Source of the DNA: an uncultured Chitinophaga sp.
GTDB lineage: Bacteria > Bacteroidota > Bacteroidia > Chitinophagales > Chitinophagaceae
Assembly: GCF_937874145.1 (NCBI RefSeq)
Contig: NZ_CALNBI010000210.1
Location: 1 to 44,741, forward strand
Length of the DNA: 44,741 bases
Reading direction: 5' to 3'
This document shows, piece by piece, positions 27,185 to 34,687 of the stretch. Each line of letters starts with the position of its first letter. Position 1 is the first letter of the stretch. The translations under genes and the position numbers were made by a program. The notes beneath the pieces were generated by a model. The model was given only the letters and a program-made list of their open reading frames with translations, was not told where the DNA came from and made no database searches.

Positions 27185-27649
27185 TTATGCTTCTGCCGGT
27201 GCTTCGCCTTCTTCAGCGGCGGGAGCGCTCGGAGCTACGTCCTCAACTTTACGAACTACCGGAGCGGCAGGACGTACTACTCTTTTCTGGCTTTCGCGGC
27301 GGGCAGTCACTTTCTCTTCGTGCTCAGCCTGCCATTGCTCGAACTTGGTGTAAGCGGTAGGTTCGTCGAACAAACCGAGTTTCACACCGCGGAGCAGGTG
27401 CTTCAGGTACAGTACGCCTTTGAAAGACAGGATTCTACGAACAGTGTCGGTGGGTTGAGCACCTTTCTGCAGCCAGCGGAGCGCTTTCTGCGTGTCAATG
27501 TTGATAGAAGCCGGTACAGTCAGGGGATTGTAGGTACCGATTTTCTGAATGAATTTACCATCACGGGGCGCGCGGGCATCAGCCACTACGATAAAGTAAA
27601 AAGGTCTTTTCTTGGCGCCGTGTCTCTGTAATCTGATCTTAACTGGCAT
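27185..27649 (-). CDS. rpsP: 30S ribosomal protein S16
   Basis: 154 residues. The S16 core is at 1-80: MPVKIRLQRHGAKKRPFYFIVVADARAPRDGKFIQKIGTYNP, ALRWLQKGAQPTDTVRRILS. The usual protein is 80-90 residues; here an additional tail of about 70 residues follows, first basic (KVTARRESQKRVVRPAAP) and then Ala/Glu/Pro-rich (EDVAPSAPAAEEGEAPAEA). Extended S16 tails occur in Bacteroidota; their role is not established to my knowledge. First gene of rpsP-rimM-trmD, with a consensus promoter 58 bp upstream. Confidence 0.97.
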   Translation of the reverse strand: MPVKIRLQRHGAKKRPFYFIVVADARAPRDGKFIQKIGTYNPLTVPASINIDTQKALRWLQKGAQPTDTVRRILSFKGVLYLKHLLRGVKLGLFDEPTAYTKFEQWQAEHEEKVTARRESQKRVVRPAAPVVRKVEDVAPSAPAAEEGEAPAEA

Positions 27650-27706
27650 AAATAAGTCGAATTATTTTTTGCGAGTGGTGAAAAAAAATTGTTTCTATTG
27701 GGGCAG

Positions 27707-27737
27707 CAAATGTATAGCTTAAAATGAATTTCACAAA
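27707..27737 (-). promoter_or_regulatory. rpsP operon promoter
   Basis: On the minus strand TTTG (-33, 27734-27737), 19 bp, then TACATTTG (-7, 27707-27714), a complete match to the Bacteroidota consensus; the -7 box ends 57 bases before the rpsP ATG. Confidence 0.8.
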
Positions 27738-27773
27738 ATAAAACTTCACTTTTTACTTTTGCCGCTATTTTAA

Positions 27774-29093
27774 CTATCTCATCTTGAGCCCTTTGGCTCC
27801 TCCGGGCATCTTATTCATCATTTTCATCATCTGCCGCATCTGCTCAAATTGCTTCATGAACTGGTTCACGTCGGAAATCTCCTTGCCAGCCCCCTTCGCA
27901 ATACGGCGGCGGCGGCTGCCGTCGATCAAATCGGGATTGGCCCGCTCCGCCGGCGTCATGGAATTGATCATGGCCTCGATGCCCTTGAACGCGTCGTCGC
28001 TGATGTCCAGGTCCTTCACGGCCTTGCCCACCCCAGGGATCATGCCCAGCAGGTCTTTGATGGAACCCATCTTCTTGATCTGCGCCAGTTGCTCTTTGAA
28101 ATCGTCGAAATCGAACTGGTTCTGGCGGATTTTCTTTTCCAGCTTCTTGGCCTGCTCTTCGTTGAACTGTGCCTGCGCCCGCTCCACCAGCGTGGTGATG
28201 TCGCCCATGCCCAGGATACGCTGCGCCATACGCTCAGGGTAGAACACGTCGAGCGTGTCGAGCTTTTCGCCCATAGACACGAACTTGATCGGCTTCTGCA
28301 CCGTGTAGGTGATGGTCAGCGCCGCACCACCGCGGGTGTCGCCGTCCAGCTTCGTGAGCACGATACCGGAGAAGTCGAGCTTTTCGTTGAACGCCTTGGC
28401 GGTATTCACCGCATCCTGGCCGGTCATGGAGTCCACCACGAAAAGGATTTCCTGGGGCTGCACGGCCTTTTTCACGTTGCTCACCTCGGTCATCATCACC
28501 TCGTCGACCGCCAGGCGGCCCGCGGTGTCGATGATCACGACGTTATTGCCGTTGGCTTTGGCCTGTTTGATGGCGTTTTCCGCGATCTGTACGGCGTTCT
28601 TGTTCTCGGGTTCGCTATATACTTCCACCCCGATCTGCCCGCCGAGCACCTGCAGCTGGTCGATCGCCGCGGGACGGTAAATATCCGCCGCCACGAGCAA
28701 GGGTTTCTTGTTTTTCTTGGATTTGAGGAAATTGGCCAGCTTGCCGGAGAAGGTGGTTTTACCCGAACCCTGCAGGCCCGCGATGAGGATCACGGTGGGA
28801 TTGGCTTTCAGCTCCAGCTCCACCTCGGTGTTGCCCATCAGTTCCACCAGCTCGTCTTTCACGATCTTCACCATCAGCTGGCCGGGAGAGATGGCGGTAA
28901 TTACCTTTTCGCCGAGGGCTTTGTCTTTTACTTTATCGGTAAAGTCTTTAGCGATTTTATAGTTCACGTCCGCGTCCACCAAAGCGCGGCGGATCTCTTT
29001 CACGGTAGTAGCGATGTTTATCTCCGAGATGCGCCCCTCGCCTTTCAGCTGTTTAAAGGCCGACTCGAGCCGCTCTGATAATGATTCAAACAT
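27774..29093 (-). CDS. ffh: Signal recognition particle protein Ffh (SRP54)
   Basis: 439 residues. The GTPase binds signal sequences of nascent membrane proteins and docks with FtsY. N domain at about 1-90, G domain with G1 GLQGSGKTTFSGKLA (about 105-119), ADIYRPAAIDQL, DTAGRLAVDE, LTKLDGDTRGGAAL; the M domain is Met-rich, with GDITTLVERAQAQ at its start, MIPGVGKAVKDLDISDDAFKGIEAMINSMTPAERANPD and a tail QFEQMRQMMKMMNKMPGG. Full length. It lies in the same direction as rpoD (upstream) and rpsP (downstream), with its own candidate promoter. Confidence 0.97.
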   Translation of the reverse strand: MFESLSERLESAFKQLKGEGRISEINIATTVKEIRRALVDADVNYKIAKDFTDKVKDKALGEKVITAISPGQLMVKIVKDELVELMGNTEVELELKANPTVILIAGLQGSGKTTFSGKLANFLKSKKNKKPLLVAADIYRPAAIDQLQVLGGQIGVEVYSEPENKNAVQIAENAIKQAKANGNNVVIIDTAGRLAVDEVMMTEVSNVKKAVQPQEILFVVDSMTGQDAVNTAKAFNEKLDFSGIVLTKLDGDTRGGAALTITYTVQKPIKFVSMGEKLDTLDVFYPERMAQRILGMGDITTLVERAQAQFNEEQAKKLEKKIRQNQFDFDDFKEQLAQIKKMGSIKDLLGMIPGVGKAVKDLDISDDAFKGIEAMINSMTPAERANPDLIDGSRRRRIAKGAGKEISDVNQFMKQFEQMRQMMKMMNKMPGGAKGLKMR

Positions 29094-29126
29094 ATTCGTA
29101 AGCTGGTATGATCTTTAAAAAATGCA

Positions 29127-29157
29127 AAATGGTGAATATTTCGAATATTCACCATTT
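29127..29157 (-). terminator. Hairpin downstream of rpoD, at the presumed 5' end of ffh mRNA
   Basis: A perfect 14-bp inverted repeat (29127-29140 with 29144-29157, 3-nt loop), followed on the minus strand by TGCATTTTTT. It can terminate rpoD transcripts. It also starts 6 bases downstream of the ffh -7 box, so it could be the first structure of the ffh mRNA. Confidence 0.7.
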
Positions 29158-29163
29158 GGACTG

Positions 29164-29171
29164 CAAAAATA
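29164..29171 (-). promoter_or_regulatory. Candidate ffh promoter (-7 element)
   Basis: The minus strand reads TATTTTTG, identical to the -7 box of rpoD. The sequence 19 bp further up is T-rich but not TTTG. The start site would be about 29157, giving a leader of about 64 bases. Confidence 0.5.
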
Positions 29172-29199
29172 AGTTTTTACTGCGTTCGCGGGAAAAAAA

Positions 29200-30069
29200 T
29201 CAGCCGCCGAGGTAATTCCGCAGGAGTTTGCTGCGGGAAGTAGTGCGGAGCTTGGTGATCGCCTTGTCTTTGATCTGGCGTACGCGTTCGCGGGTAAGAC
29301 CGAATTTTTCGCCGATATCTTCGAGGCTCATGGGATGTTCCACGCCGATGCCGAAATAGAGCATGATCACGTCTTTCTGGCGGTCGGTGAGGGTGGAAAG
29401 GGAGCGTTCGATCTCGCGGCGGAGGGAATCGTGGTGGTCGAGCTCCTCGTCTGCCGATACGGCGTTGGGGTTCTCGAGCACGTCGAGCAGGGAGTTGTCT
29501 TCCCCGTCGATGAACGGCGCGTCCATAGACACGTGGCGGGCGGCAACACCCAGGGTGGCTTCCACTTCCTCGGTATTGATTTCGAGGATGGTGGCCAGCT
29601 CGTCGGGCGAGGGCTCGCGTTCAAATTCCTGTTCCAGCTGGGAATAGGCTTTGGAAATCTTGTTGGAGAGCCCCACTTTGTTCAGCGGGAGGCGCACGAT
29701 GCGCGACTGCTCTGCCAGGGCCTGGAGGATGGACTGACGGATCCACCATACGGCGTATGAGATGAATTTGAACCCGCGGGTTTCATCGAAGCGCTGGGCG
29801 GCTTTGATGAGGCCGAGGTTTCCTTCGTTGATAAGATCTGAGAGGGAAAGGCCCTGGTTCTGGTACTGTTTGGCGACAGATACCACGAAGCGGAGGTTGG
29901 CCTTGGTTAGTTTTTCTAACGCGCGCTGGTCGCCCTGCTTGATGCGGATGGCCAGGTTGACTTCTTCTTCCGGCGTAATGAGATCCACTTTGCCGATCTC
30001 CTGCAAATACTTTTCTAGCGACTGGGACTCACGATTCGTGATGGACTTCGTGATTTTTAGTTGGCGCAT
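29200..30069 (-). CDS. rpoD: Primary RNA polymerase sigma factor (RpoD/SigA)
   Basis: 289 residues from the ATG at 30069 (another ATG at 30075 adds Met-Ser). It is the short Bacteroidota primary sigma: region 1.2 (SQSLEKYLQEIGKVDLITPEEEVNLAIRI), region 2 (LTKANLRFVVSVAKQYQNQGLSLSDLINEGNLGLIKAAQRFDETRGFKFISYAVWWIRQSI), region 3 and region 4 (TLTDRQKDVIMLYFGIG, EKFGLTRERVRQIKDKAI). Region 1.1 of proteobacterial RpoD is missing, as usual in this phylum. It recognises -33 TTTG / -7 TAnnTTTG promoters, and its own promoter has precisely that form, so it probably feeds back on itself. Confidence 0.96.
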   Translation of the reverse strand: MRQLKITKSITNRESQSLEKYLQEIGKVDLITPEEEVNLAIRIKQGDQRALEKLTKANLRFVVSVAKQYQNQGLSLSDLINEGNLGLIKAAQRFDETRGFKFISYAVWWIRQSILQALAEQSRIVRLPLNKVGLSNKISKAYSQLEQEFEREPSPDELATILEINTEEVEATLGVAARHVSMDAPFIDGEDNSLLDVLENPNAVSADEELDHHDSLRREIERSLSTLTDRQKDVIMLYFGIGVEHPMSLEDIGEKFGLTRERVRQIKDKAITKLRTTSRSKLLRNYLGG

Positions 30070-30127
30070 TGACATAGCACGGGAACAGTTACAGGTTATT
30101 TAAAAGTTAATTTAGAAGAATGCCCAA

Positions 30128-30158
30128 CAAAAATAACTTTTTTTAGATACGACCCAAA
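30128..30158 (-). promoter_or_regulatory. rpoD promoter
   Basis: On the minus strand TTTG (-33, 30155-30158), 19 bp, then TATTTTTG (-7, 30128-30135), a full consensus match, giving a leader of about 50 bases before the rpoD start. Confidence 0.8.
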
Positions 30159-30400
30159 AAAAATTACTAACCATTGAATCCTTTTCAAGCAAAATCGATT
30201 GTTGGTGATAATCCGTTCGTGTTATACTGCATTAACCGGCACTGGTACTGGATTCACCGTTGATTGTCATGGTAATGGAAGACGGGTTGGCTTAAATCTG
30301 TAATCCGTTGCAAAATACATAAAATAATATTTTTATATGCCTTTTAGTTGTAAATCGTGAAAATGAAGGGATTAGGCGAAAAAATGTTTTTCAAAATTTA

Positions 30401-30429
30401 TTTTGATAGAATAAATATTTTTCTATAAT
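30401..30429 (+). promoter_or_regulatory. Possible promoter of the START-like gene
   Basis: TTTTGA (30401-30406), 17 bp, TATAAT (30424-30429), followed by TGC. It looks like a classical -35/-10 pair and partly like the Bacteroidota pattern; AT-richness here raises the chance of a false match. Confidence 0.35.
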
Positions 30430-30469
30430 TGCAGGCAGATGATTTTGATTTTTATAATAATACAGTGCG

Positions 30470-30850
30470 ATGTCAAAGAAAGTGCAATATGAGTTAGAAT
30501 ATCCGGTGCGGTGCTCTCCTAGTATTCTTTTCGAGTTTTTATCAACCCCGGCAGGCCTCCAGGAGTGGTTTGCAGACAAGGTAGATTTCCGGGACAATGT
30601 TTTCTCCTTTTCCTGGAACGGATCAGCAGAGGAAGCAGAAGTACTGGAACAGGAAGAAGACGAGTTTATCCGTTTACATTGGACACACGCTCCCAAAAAC
30701 GAGTATTTCGAATTCCGTATCCGGATTTCAGAAGTAACCAACATGACGATCCTGGTCATCAAGGATTTTGCAGAGAAAAAAGAAGTGGCGGATCAAAGCC
30801 AGCTCTGGGATTACCAGATCAAGGACCTTTTCCACCGTATCGGCAATTAA
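30470..30850 (+). CDS. START-like / AHSA1-type small protein
   Basis: 126 residues, soluble. The N-terminal YELEYPVRCSPSILFEFLSTPAGLQEWFADKVDFRDNVFSFSWNG is typical of the Bacteroidota START-like (SRPBCC, Bet v1-like) fold, followed by acidic strands (EAEVLEQEEDEFIRLHW) and a C-terminal helix WDYQIKDLFHRIG. The fold has a ligand cavity; no ligand is known for this subgroup. The gene is divergent from rpoD and convergent, with a 5-bp gap, with the next gene. It is often seen near rpoD-like housekeeping genes in this phylum, by my recollection only. Confidence 0.8.
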   Translation: MSKKVQYELEYPVRCSPSILFEFLSTPAGLQEWFADKVDFRDNVFSFSWNGSAEEAEVLEQEEDEFIRLHWTHAPKNEYFEFRIRISEVTNMTILVIKDFAEKKEVADQSQLWDYQIKDLFHRIGN

Positions 30851-30855
30851 CCTGA

Positions 30856-31461
30856 CTATCTGACTGAGGAACCACCCAGCCAGCCCAGCAGCGAAGCATA
30901 ACTGGCCGCCGCAACGGGCATGATTTTTTCCCAATCCCTCAACTTACACTGTTTAGCTAATTTGAAGAAAGGCTTCCGCAGGAGCTCCTCCCATTCCGTT
31001 TGCGAAACGGATGCGGCCGCGCGGTAGTTGTCTTCCCTGAAATGATGCTGCCAGGGATCGTCGTTGACACAAACGTACCATCCCGCGGATGCGACGCGTT
31101 CGTGCATGCCCGTTAGCGCGCCACGGTGGCGCTCCAGCGCCCCGCCCGCCAGGTGCAGCGTGAGGCTGAAAAACCTGCCCCACCAGAAAAACGTGCGGCA
31201 GGCAAAGATGCTTTCCCGCCCGAAGGCGCGCGGATAATCCAGCATGACGTATGGCAACCCTTCATATTGCTCCCCGCGCGAAATCTTCGGCGGGTCCGAC
31301 TCCCCGGCACCATACCTCCCGATCACCGCATCGGCCTCCATGGCCGTTTGCAAGGCCCCGAAAAGGGCATACACCTTCCCGATTACCCTGTTCTTCGTCA
31401 GAATGATTTCCGCATCGGCCGCCAGGGCCATTTCACTGGCCGTCAGTTCATACGCTTGCAT
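30856..31461 (-). CDS. Conserved hypothetical protein
   Basis: 201 residues, not recognised. It has no signal peptide or clear membrane helix. Visible elements: an N-terminal helix (MALAADAEIILTKNRVIGKVYALFGALQTAMEADAV), a middle stretch PPKISRGEQYEGLPYVMLDYPRAFGRESIFACRTFFWWGRFFSLTLHLAGG, and YVCVNDDPWQHHFREDNYRAA. The pattern (globular, Trp/Phe-rich, no low complexity) and codon use like the neighbours support a real gene. It shares a 142-bp upstream region with the divergent LptF/G gene. Confidence 0.65.
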   Translation of the reverse strand: MQAYELTASEMALAADAEIILTKNRVIGKVYALFGALQTAMEADAVIGRYGAGESDPPKISRGEQYEGLPYVMLDYPRAFGRESIFACRTFFWWGRFFSLTLHLAGGALERHRGALTGMHERVASAGWYVCVNDDPWQHHFREDNYRAAASVSQTEWEELLRKPFFKLAKQCKLRDWEKIMPVAAASYASLLGWLGGSSVR

Positions 31462-31519
31462 ATCAAAAATATTAACGGATTTTTGGGCGCGCCGCTGTTC
31501 CTCCTGTCCGGATTCGTGT

Positions 31520-31527
31520 TAACTTTG
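31520..31527 (+). promoter_or_regulatory. Candidate -7 element for the LptF/G gene
   Basis: TAACTTTG matches TAnnTTTG fully; the -33 region is poor. It lies 76 bases before the GTG start at 31604, in the region shared with the divergent conserved gene. Confidence 0.45.
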
Positions 31528-31603
31528 TGCGGCCGCTTTTCAAAATTAATCTGAAAACCAGGCCTTTTTACATTTTACCATTTTATTTTTTATTCGCCGA
31601 TAC

Positions 31604-33043
31604 GTGAAGCAACTCGATAAACTGATCATCAAAACCTTCGTAGGCCCGTTCATCGCCACTTTTTTCGTGACGCTGTTCGTGCTGATCATGCAGTTCATCT
31701 GGAAATATATCGACGACCTCGTGGGCAAAGGCCTCGATACACCGGTGATCATAGAGCTGCTCGTCTATACCAGCGCCAGCCTCGTGCCCCTCGCCCTCCC
31801 CCTGGCAGTGCTCCTCTCCTCCATCATGACCTTCGGCAACCTCGGCGAAAGCTTCGAACTGGTAGCTATCAAGTCTGCCGGCATCTCCCTGCTCCGCTTC
31901 ATCCGCCCCCTGCTGTTCCTCTCGATCGGCATCGGCATCGGCGCTTTCCTCTTCGCCAACTACGTCATCCCCATCGCCAACCTCCGCGCCAAATCCCTCC
32001 TCTACGATATCACCAACTCCAAGCCCGCCTTCAATATCAAACAAGGCGTGTTCTACAGCGATATCCCGGGATACACCATCAAAGTCGCCAGAAAAGAAGC
32101 CGATAACAAGACCATCCACCAGGTGATGATCTATGAAAATACCGTGGGCGATAAAAATCCGCGCATCATCCTCGCCGAAAAAGGCACCATGGAGCTCTCG
32201 GGCGACAAACGCTACCTCCTCTTCACGCTCTACAACGGCTGGAGATACGAAGAACGCGGCAACACCCGCGCCCAGCAAGGCAATGAGCTCATCCGGCTTG
32301 GGTTCGACAGGTACATCAAACCCTTCGACCTGAAATCGTTCGCCCTCAACCGCCTGCCCATGGACCTCTTCGCCAACAACCAGCAGATGCTCAACGTACG
32401 TCAGCTGGATTACGGCATCGATTCGCTCCGCCGGATCGACTCCGCCCTGATCCGTACCGTGAACGCCTATGTGACCTCGCGCTATCCCTTCTACAAATGG
32501 AAAGACACGGGCTGGGCCGCCAACGTCGCCCCGCTGAAAGTGGATACCTTTTATAATTCCATCCCCGAAGCCAACCGCCGTTATGTCGTTGAGCGGGTGG
32601 AATCGAACCTCCGTGAAACGGAATCTTCCCTTACTACTTCCGCCAAAGATTACACGGACAACAAAGAGCGCATCTCGCTGTTCAAAGTGGAATGGCAGCG
32701 CAAATTCTCGCTGGCGGCGGCCTGCGTGGTGCTCTTCCTCATCGGCGCGCCGCTGGGTTCCATCATCCGCAAAGGCGGGCTGGGTACGCCCCTGGTGTTC
32801 GCGGTGATCTTCTTCGTGATCTTCAATATCTTCTTCATGACGGGCGAAAAAATGGCCCGCCGCGAGGTGATGGCCTCCTGGAGCGGGATGTGGCTCGCCA
32901 ACATCGTGCTGCTGCCCATTGCCGCGTTCCTCGTGTACAAGGCGATGAACGACAGCCAGCTTTTCAACAAAGAATTCTACTTCCGCTTCTACCAGAAAAT
33001 GAAGAAGGAATGGCAAAAACGCTTCAAAAAAGAGCCTGCCTGA
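31604..33043 (+). CDS. LptF/LptG-family lipopolysaccharide export permease
   Basis: 479 residues, GTG start. LptF/G form the inner-membrane ABC permease that extracts LPS towards LptC/A/D. The N-terminal half has KQLDKLIIKTFVGPFIATFFVTLFVLIMQFIWKYIDDLVGKG and two more helices, with PLALPLAVLLSSIMTFGNLGESFELVAIKSAGISLLR the coupling region facing LptB. A periplasmic beta-jellyroll (about 140-370) follows, then three C-terminal helices (CVVLFLIGAPLGSIIRKGGLGTPLVFAVIFFVIFNIFFMTGEKMARR). Length is larger than E. coli LptF/G (about 360), through an enlarged periplasmic part, common in Bacteroidota. Which of LptF or LptG it is cannot be told. Confidence 0.92.
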   Translation: MKQLDKLIIKTFVGPFIATFFVTLFVLIMQFIWKYIDDLVGKGLDTPVIIELLVYTSASLVPLALPLAVLLSSIMTFGNLGESFELVAIKSAGISLLRFIRPLLFLSIGIGIGAFLFANYVIPIANLRAKSLLYDITNSKPAFNIKQGVFYSDIPGYTIKVARKEADNKTIHQVMIYENTVGDKNPRIILAEKGTMELSGDKRYLLFTLYNGWRYEERGNTRAQQGNELIRLGFDRYIKPFDLKSFALNRLPMDLFANNQQMLNVRQLDYGIDSLRRIDSALIRTVNAYVTSRYPFYKWKDTGWAANVAPLKVDTFYNSIPEANRRYVVERVESNLRETESSLTTSAKDYTDNKERISLFKVEWQRKFSLAAACVVLFLIGAPLGSIIRKGGLGTPLVFAVIFFVIFNIFFMTGEKMARREVMASWSGMWLANIVLLPIAAFLVYKAMNDSQLFNKEFYFRFYQKMKKEWQKRFKKEPA

Positions 33044-33156
33044 GTTTGCGGCACGGTTGATGCGGTAAGAACGATTTTCCCGGAGGGCACTACCGCCCGG
33101 GGGAACTGCGTTATTACGGTTGAACAGGCCGTTGACCGGCAAACCATATCAGACTC

Positions 33157-34362
33157 ATGAAGCAAATCCTGATCGTTTTGGCAGCAGCGCTGCTATTCCT
33201 TCCATTTCCCGTTTTTTACCAGGCAGGCATCCCGCCCGTCGCGGAAGCGCCGCTGTACGGATGGCTGCAAGCCGCTTCCGAAGCTATTTTCGGGGCAGGG
33301 CCCTTTGCCATGCGCGTGCCGAATGCGCTGGCGGGCATCCTCACGGTGCTGACCTGTTTCCAGGTCGGGAAGCAGCGGCAGGACGAACGTTTCGGGATGT
33401 GGTGGGCGCTGATGCTGGCCGGTTCCTGGCTGCCGCAGCTGCTCTTCAGGACCGGTGCGCCGATGATCTGGGGGAATTATTTCCTTTTCCTGTCCGTTTA
33501 CCTGGCCTACCGGGTAACCTGGACGTCGAAACCCTGGCGCGCCGCCGCGCTTTCGGGCGTAATGCTGGGGCTGGCGACACTGTCCGCCGGATTCATGGCG
33601 CCGCTTATCGCCTTGCTCACGGGGCTCGTCTACTGGACCTGGAAGCGTTTCCATACCGGCATGAAGTGGCCCCTGCTGCTGTTTATCATTATGATGGCGG
33701 CGGTTTCCGCGGGCTGGTATTACGCCTGGCTGGGATGGAGCGGCGGGCTGAAGGGGCTGCACATACAACCGTTCCCGGCTCCCGGCGCGGCTTTTTCCGG
33801 GCATTGGCTCGCCATGCTGGCCTGCTTCCCGGCAGTAGCATTTCTTTTCACCTGGCTGCAAACCGCGCGCACGCGCTCCATTTACCTGGCGCAACCGGCC
33901 GAAAACCGGGACCTTACATGGTGGATGTGGGCCTTCTTCTGGACCGGGCTGCTGGCGCTGGCCGTGATGCGCGCGCCCCTGGCGGGCGCTTCGCTGCTGC
34001 ATATTCCGCTCAGTTACCTGGCTACGGTGCAGGTGTACCGCGTGCTGGAAGGCCGCCTGCGGCTGAAACCCTGGAATTTTATCCTGCTGCTGCTCGTAGG
34101 CCTGGGAACCGGCCTGGCACTGGCGCTGCTGCCTTTGGCGGGAGTTTACCAACCGGAGGCGCTTCCCAAATGCTTCCGCGCGGATGCCGACTGGCAGGTA
34201 GCTGAAATGGCTTACGGCATCGTGTATATGATCCTGGTGGCGGCCGGCGCGGCGATGGTGGGGAAGAAACAGGCGCAGGAAGGGCTGCTGGTGATGCTCG
34301 CCGGCGGGATGCTGCTGATCGCCTTCGCGGCGATGCGGTTTGTGCCGAAGCTCCTTCACTAA
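33157..34362 (+). CDS. GT39/ArnT-like polytopic membrane protein, possibly degenerate
   Basis: 401 residues with about 9-10 hydrophobic helices. The N-terminal arrangement (first helix, then FYQAGIPPVAEAPLYGWLQAASEAIFGAGPFAMRVPNALAGILTVLTCFQVG) mirrors the PMT_2/ArnT-type glycosyltransferase family, where PPLYYWL and ARLPSALAG motifs follow the first loop. The acidic DE usually found at the start of that loop is not evident, and the protein is shorter than usual (about 500-550), lacking a C-terminal periplasmic domain. It may be a catalytically inactive or divergent member. It follows the LptF/G gene by 113 bp in the same direction, which hints at a cell-envelope role. Confidence 0.7.
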   Translation: MKQILIVLAAALLFLPFPVFYQAGIPPVAEAPLYGWLQAASEAIFGAGPFAMRVPNALAGILTVLTCFQVGKQRQDERFGMWWALMLAGSWLPQLLFRTGAPMIWGNYFLFLSVYLAYRVTWTSKPWRAAALSGVMLGLATLSAGFMAPLIALLTGLVYWTWKRFHTGMKWPLLLFIIMMAAVSAGWYYAWLGWSGGLKGLHIQPFPAPGAAFSGHWLAMLACFPAVAFLFTWLQTARTRSIYLAQPAENRDLTWWMWAFFWTGLLALAVMRAPLAGASLLHIPLSYLATVQVYRVLEGRLRLKPWNFILLLLVGLGTGLALALLPLAGVYQPEALPKCFRADADWQVAEMAYGIVYMILVAAGAAMVGKKQAQEGLLVMLAGGMLLIAFAAMRFVPKLLH

Positions 34363-34433
34363 GAAAACTTACTTTTTACTACTGCAAAAGGTGCCGCGTT
34401 AACGTATACCGTGGTGACGCTTTTCAGCGGCAC

Positions 34434-34472
34434 GTAAACTAATTGTAAACAAATTACAATATACATGTAAAC
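34434..34472. repeat. 11-bp-phased GTAAAC direct repeats
   Basis: GTAAAC occurs at 34434, 34445 and 34467, that is at 0, 11 and 33 bp; the skipped phase at 34456 reads ACAATA. Spacing of one DNA turn suits tandem binding of a response regulator of the OmpR/PhoB class; GTAAA-N6-GTAAA also resembles the enterobacterial CpxR box, a comparison by form only. Confidence 0.65.
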
Positions 34473-34505
34473 ATCGCGTCCTGCAAATTATCATGACCGG
34501 TTTAG

Positions 34506-34554
34506 TACTGTTACAGTACTGTATCCGTACTGAATCCCTACTGAGCCATTACTA
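34506..34554. repeat. 11-bp-phased TACTG direct repeats
   Basis: TACTG starts at 34506, 34517, 34528 and 34539, then TACTA at 34550: five copies with an exact 11-bp period and variable 6-bp spacers. The period is not a multiple of three, which argues against a coding repeat and for protein binding on one face of the helix. Confidence 0.75.
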
Positions 34555-34628
34555 CAAGTTGGTGTAAACCATTTTTAGGACGTGACCACCGTCCCTCATC
34601 GACCGATCTTTTACGACGTGACCTATAA

Positions 34629-34665
34629 AAAAGCGACCGCTGCCTGGGAGGCGGCGGTCGCTTTT
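34629..34665. terminator. Bidirectional intrinsic terminator of the superoxide dismutase gene
   Basis: A 16-bp stem (34629-34644 with 34650-34665, one G-U pair, 5-nt loop) with A-run and T-run flanks, 22 bp after the superoxide dismutase stop. Confidence 0.9.
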
Positions 34666-34687
34666 ATGAACGGGGCCTTGCGGCTTT

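Larger units (their letters stand above)
30076..30469. other. AT-rich intergenic region with divergent promoters
   Basis: This 394-bp region separates divergent rpoD and the START-like gene. It is strikingly AT-rich for this window. It contains the rpoD promoter on the minus strand (30128-30158) and a possible promoter for the plus-strand gene (30401-30429). No reading frame or RNA gene could be supported in between. Confidence 0.6.
34363..34687. other. Structured intergenic region between convergent genes
   Basis: This 325-bp stretch lies between the ends of the GT39-like and superoxide dismutase genes. From left to right it holds an inverted repeat (34391-34397 with 34427-34433), an 11-bp-phased GTAAAC repeat set, an 11-bp-phased TACTG set, a 9-bp direct repeat GACGTGACC (34579-34587 and 34615-34623) and a terminator. 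A 24-codon ORF (34493-34567) runs through the second repeat set but shows no coding signs. Confidence 0.6.

Noticed and set aside
31583..33142. 519-codon minus-strand frame opposite the LptF/G gene
   Set aside because: Translation is Glu/Val/Gly/His-rich and domain-free, a mirror of the real gene.
34493..34567. 24-codon ORF across the TACTG repeats
   Set aside because: The 11-bp period is out of register with codons, there is no ribosome binding site, and the product has no clear feature; chance frame is more likely.
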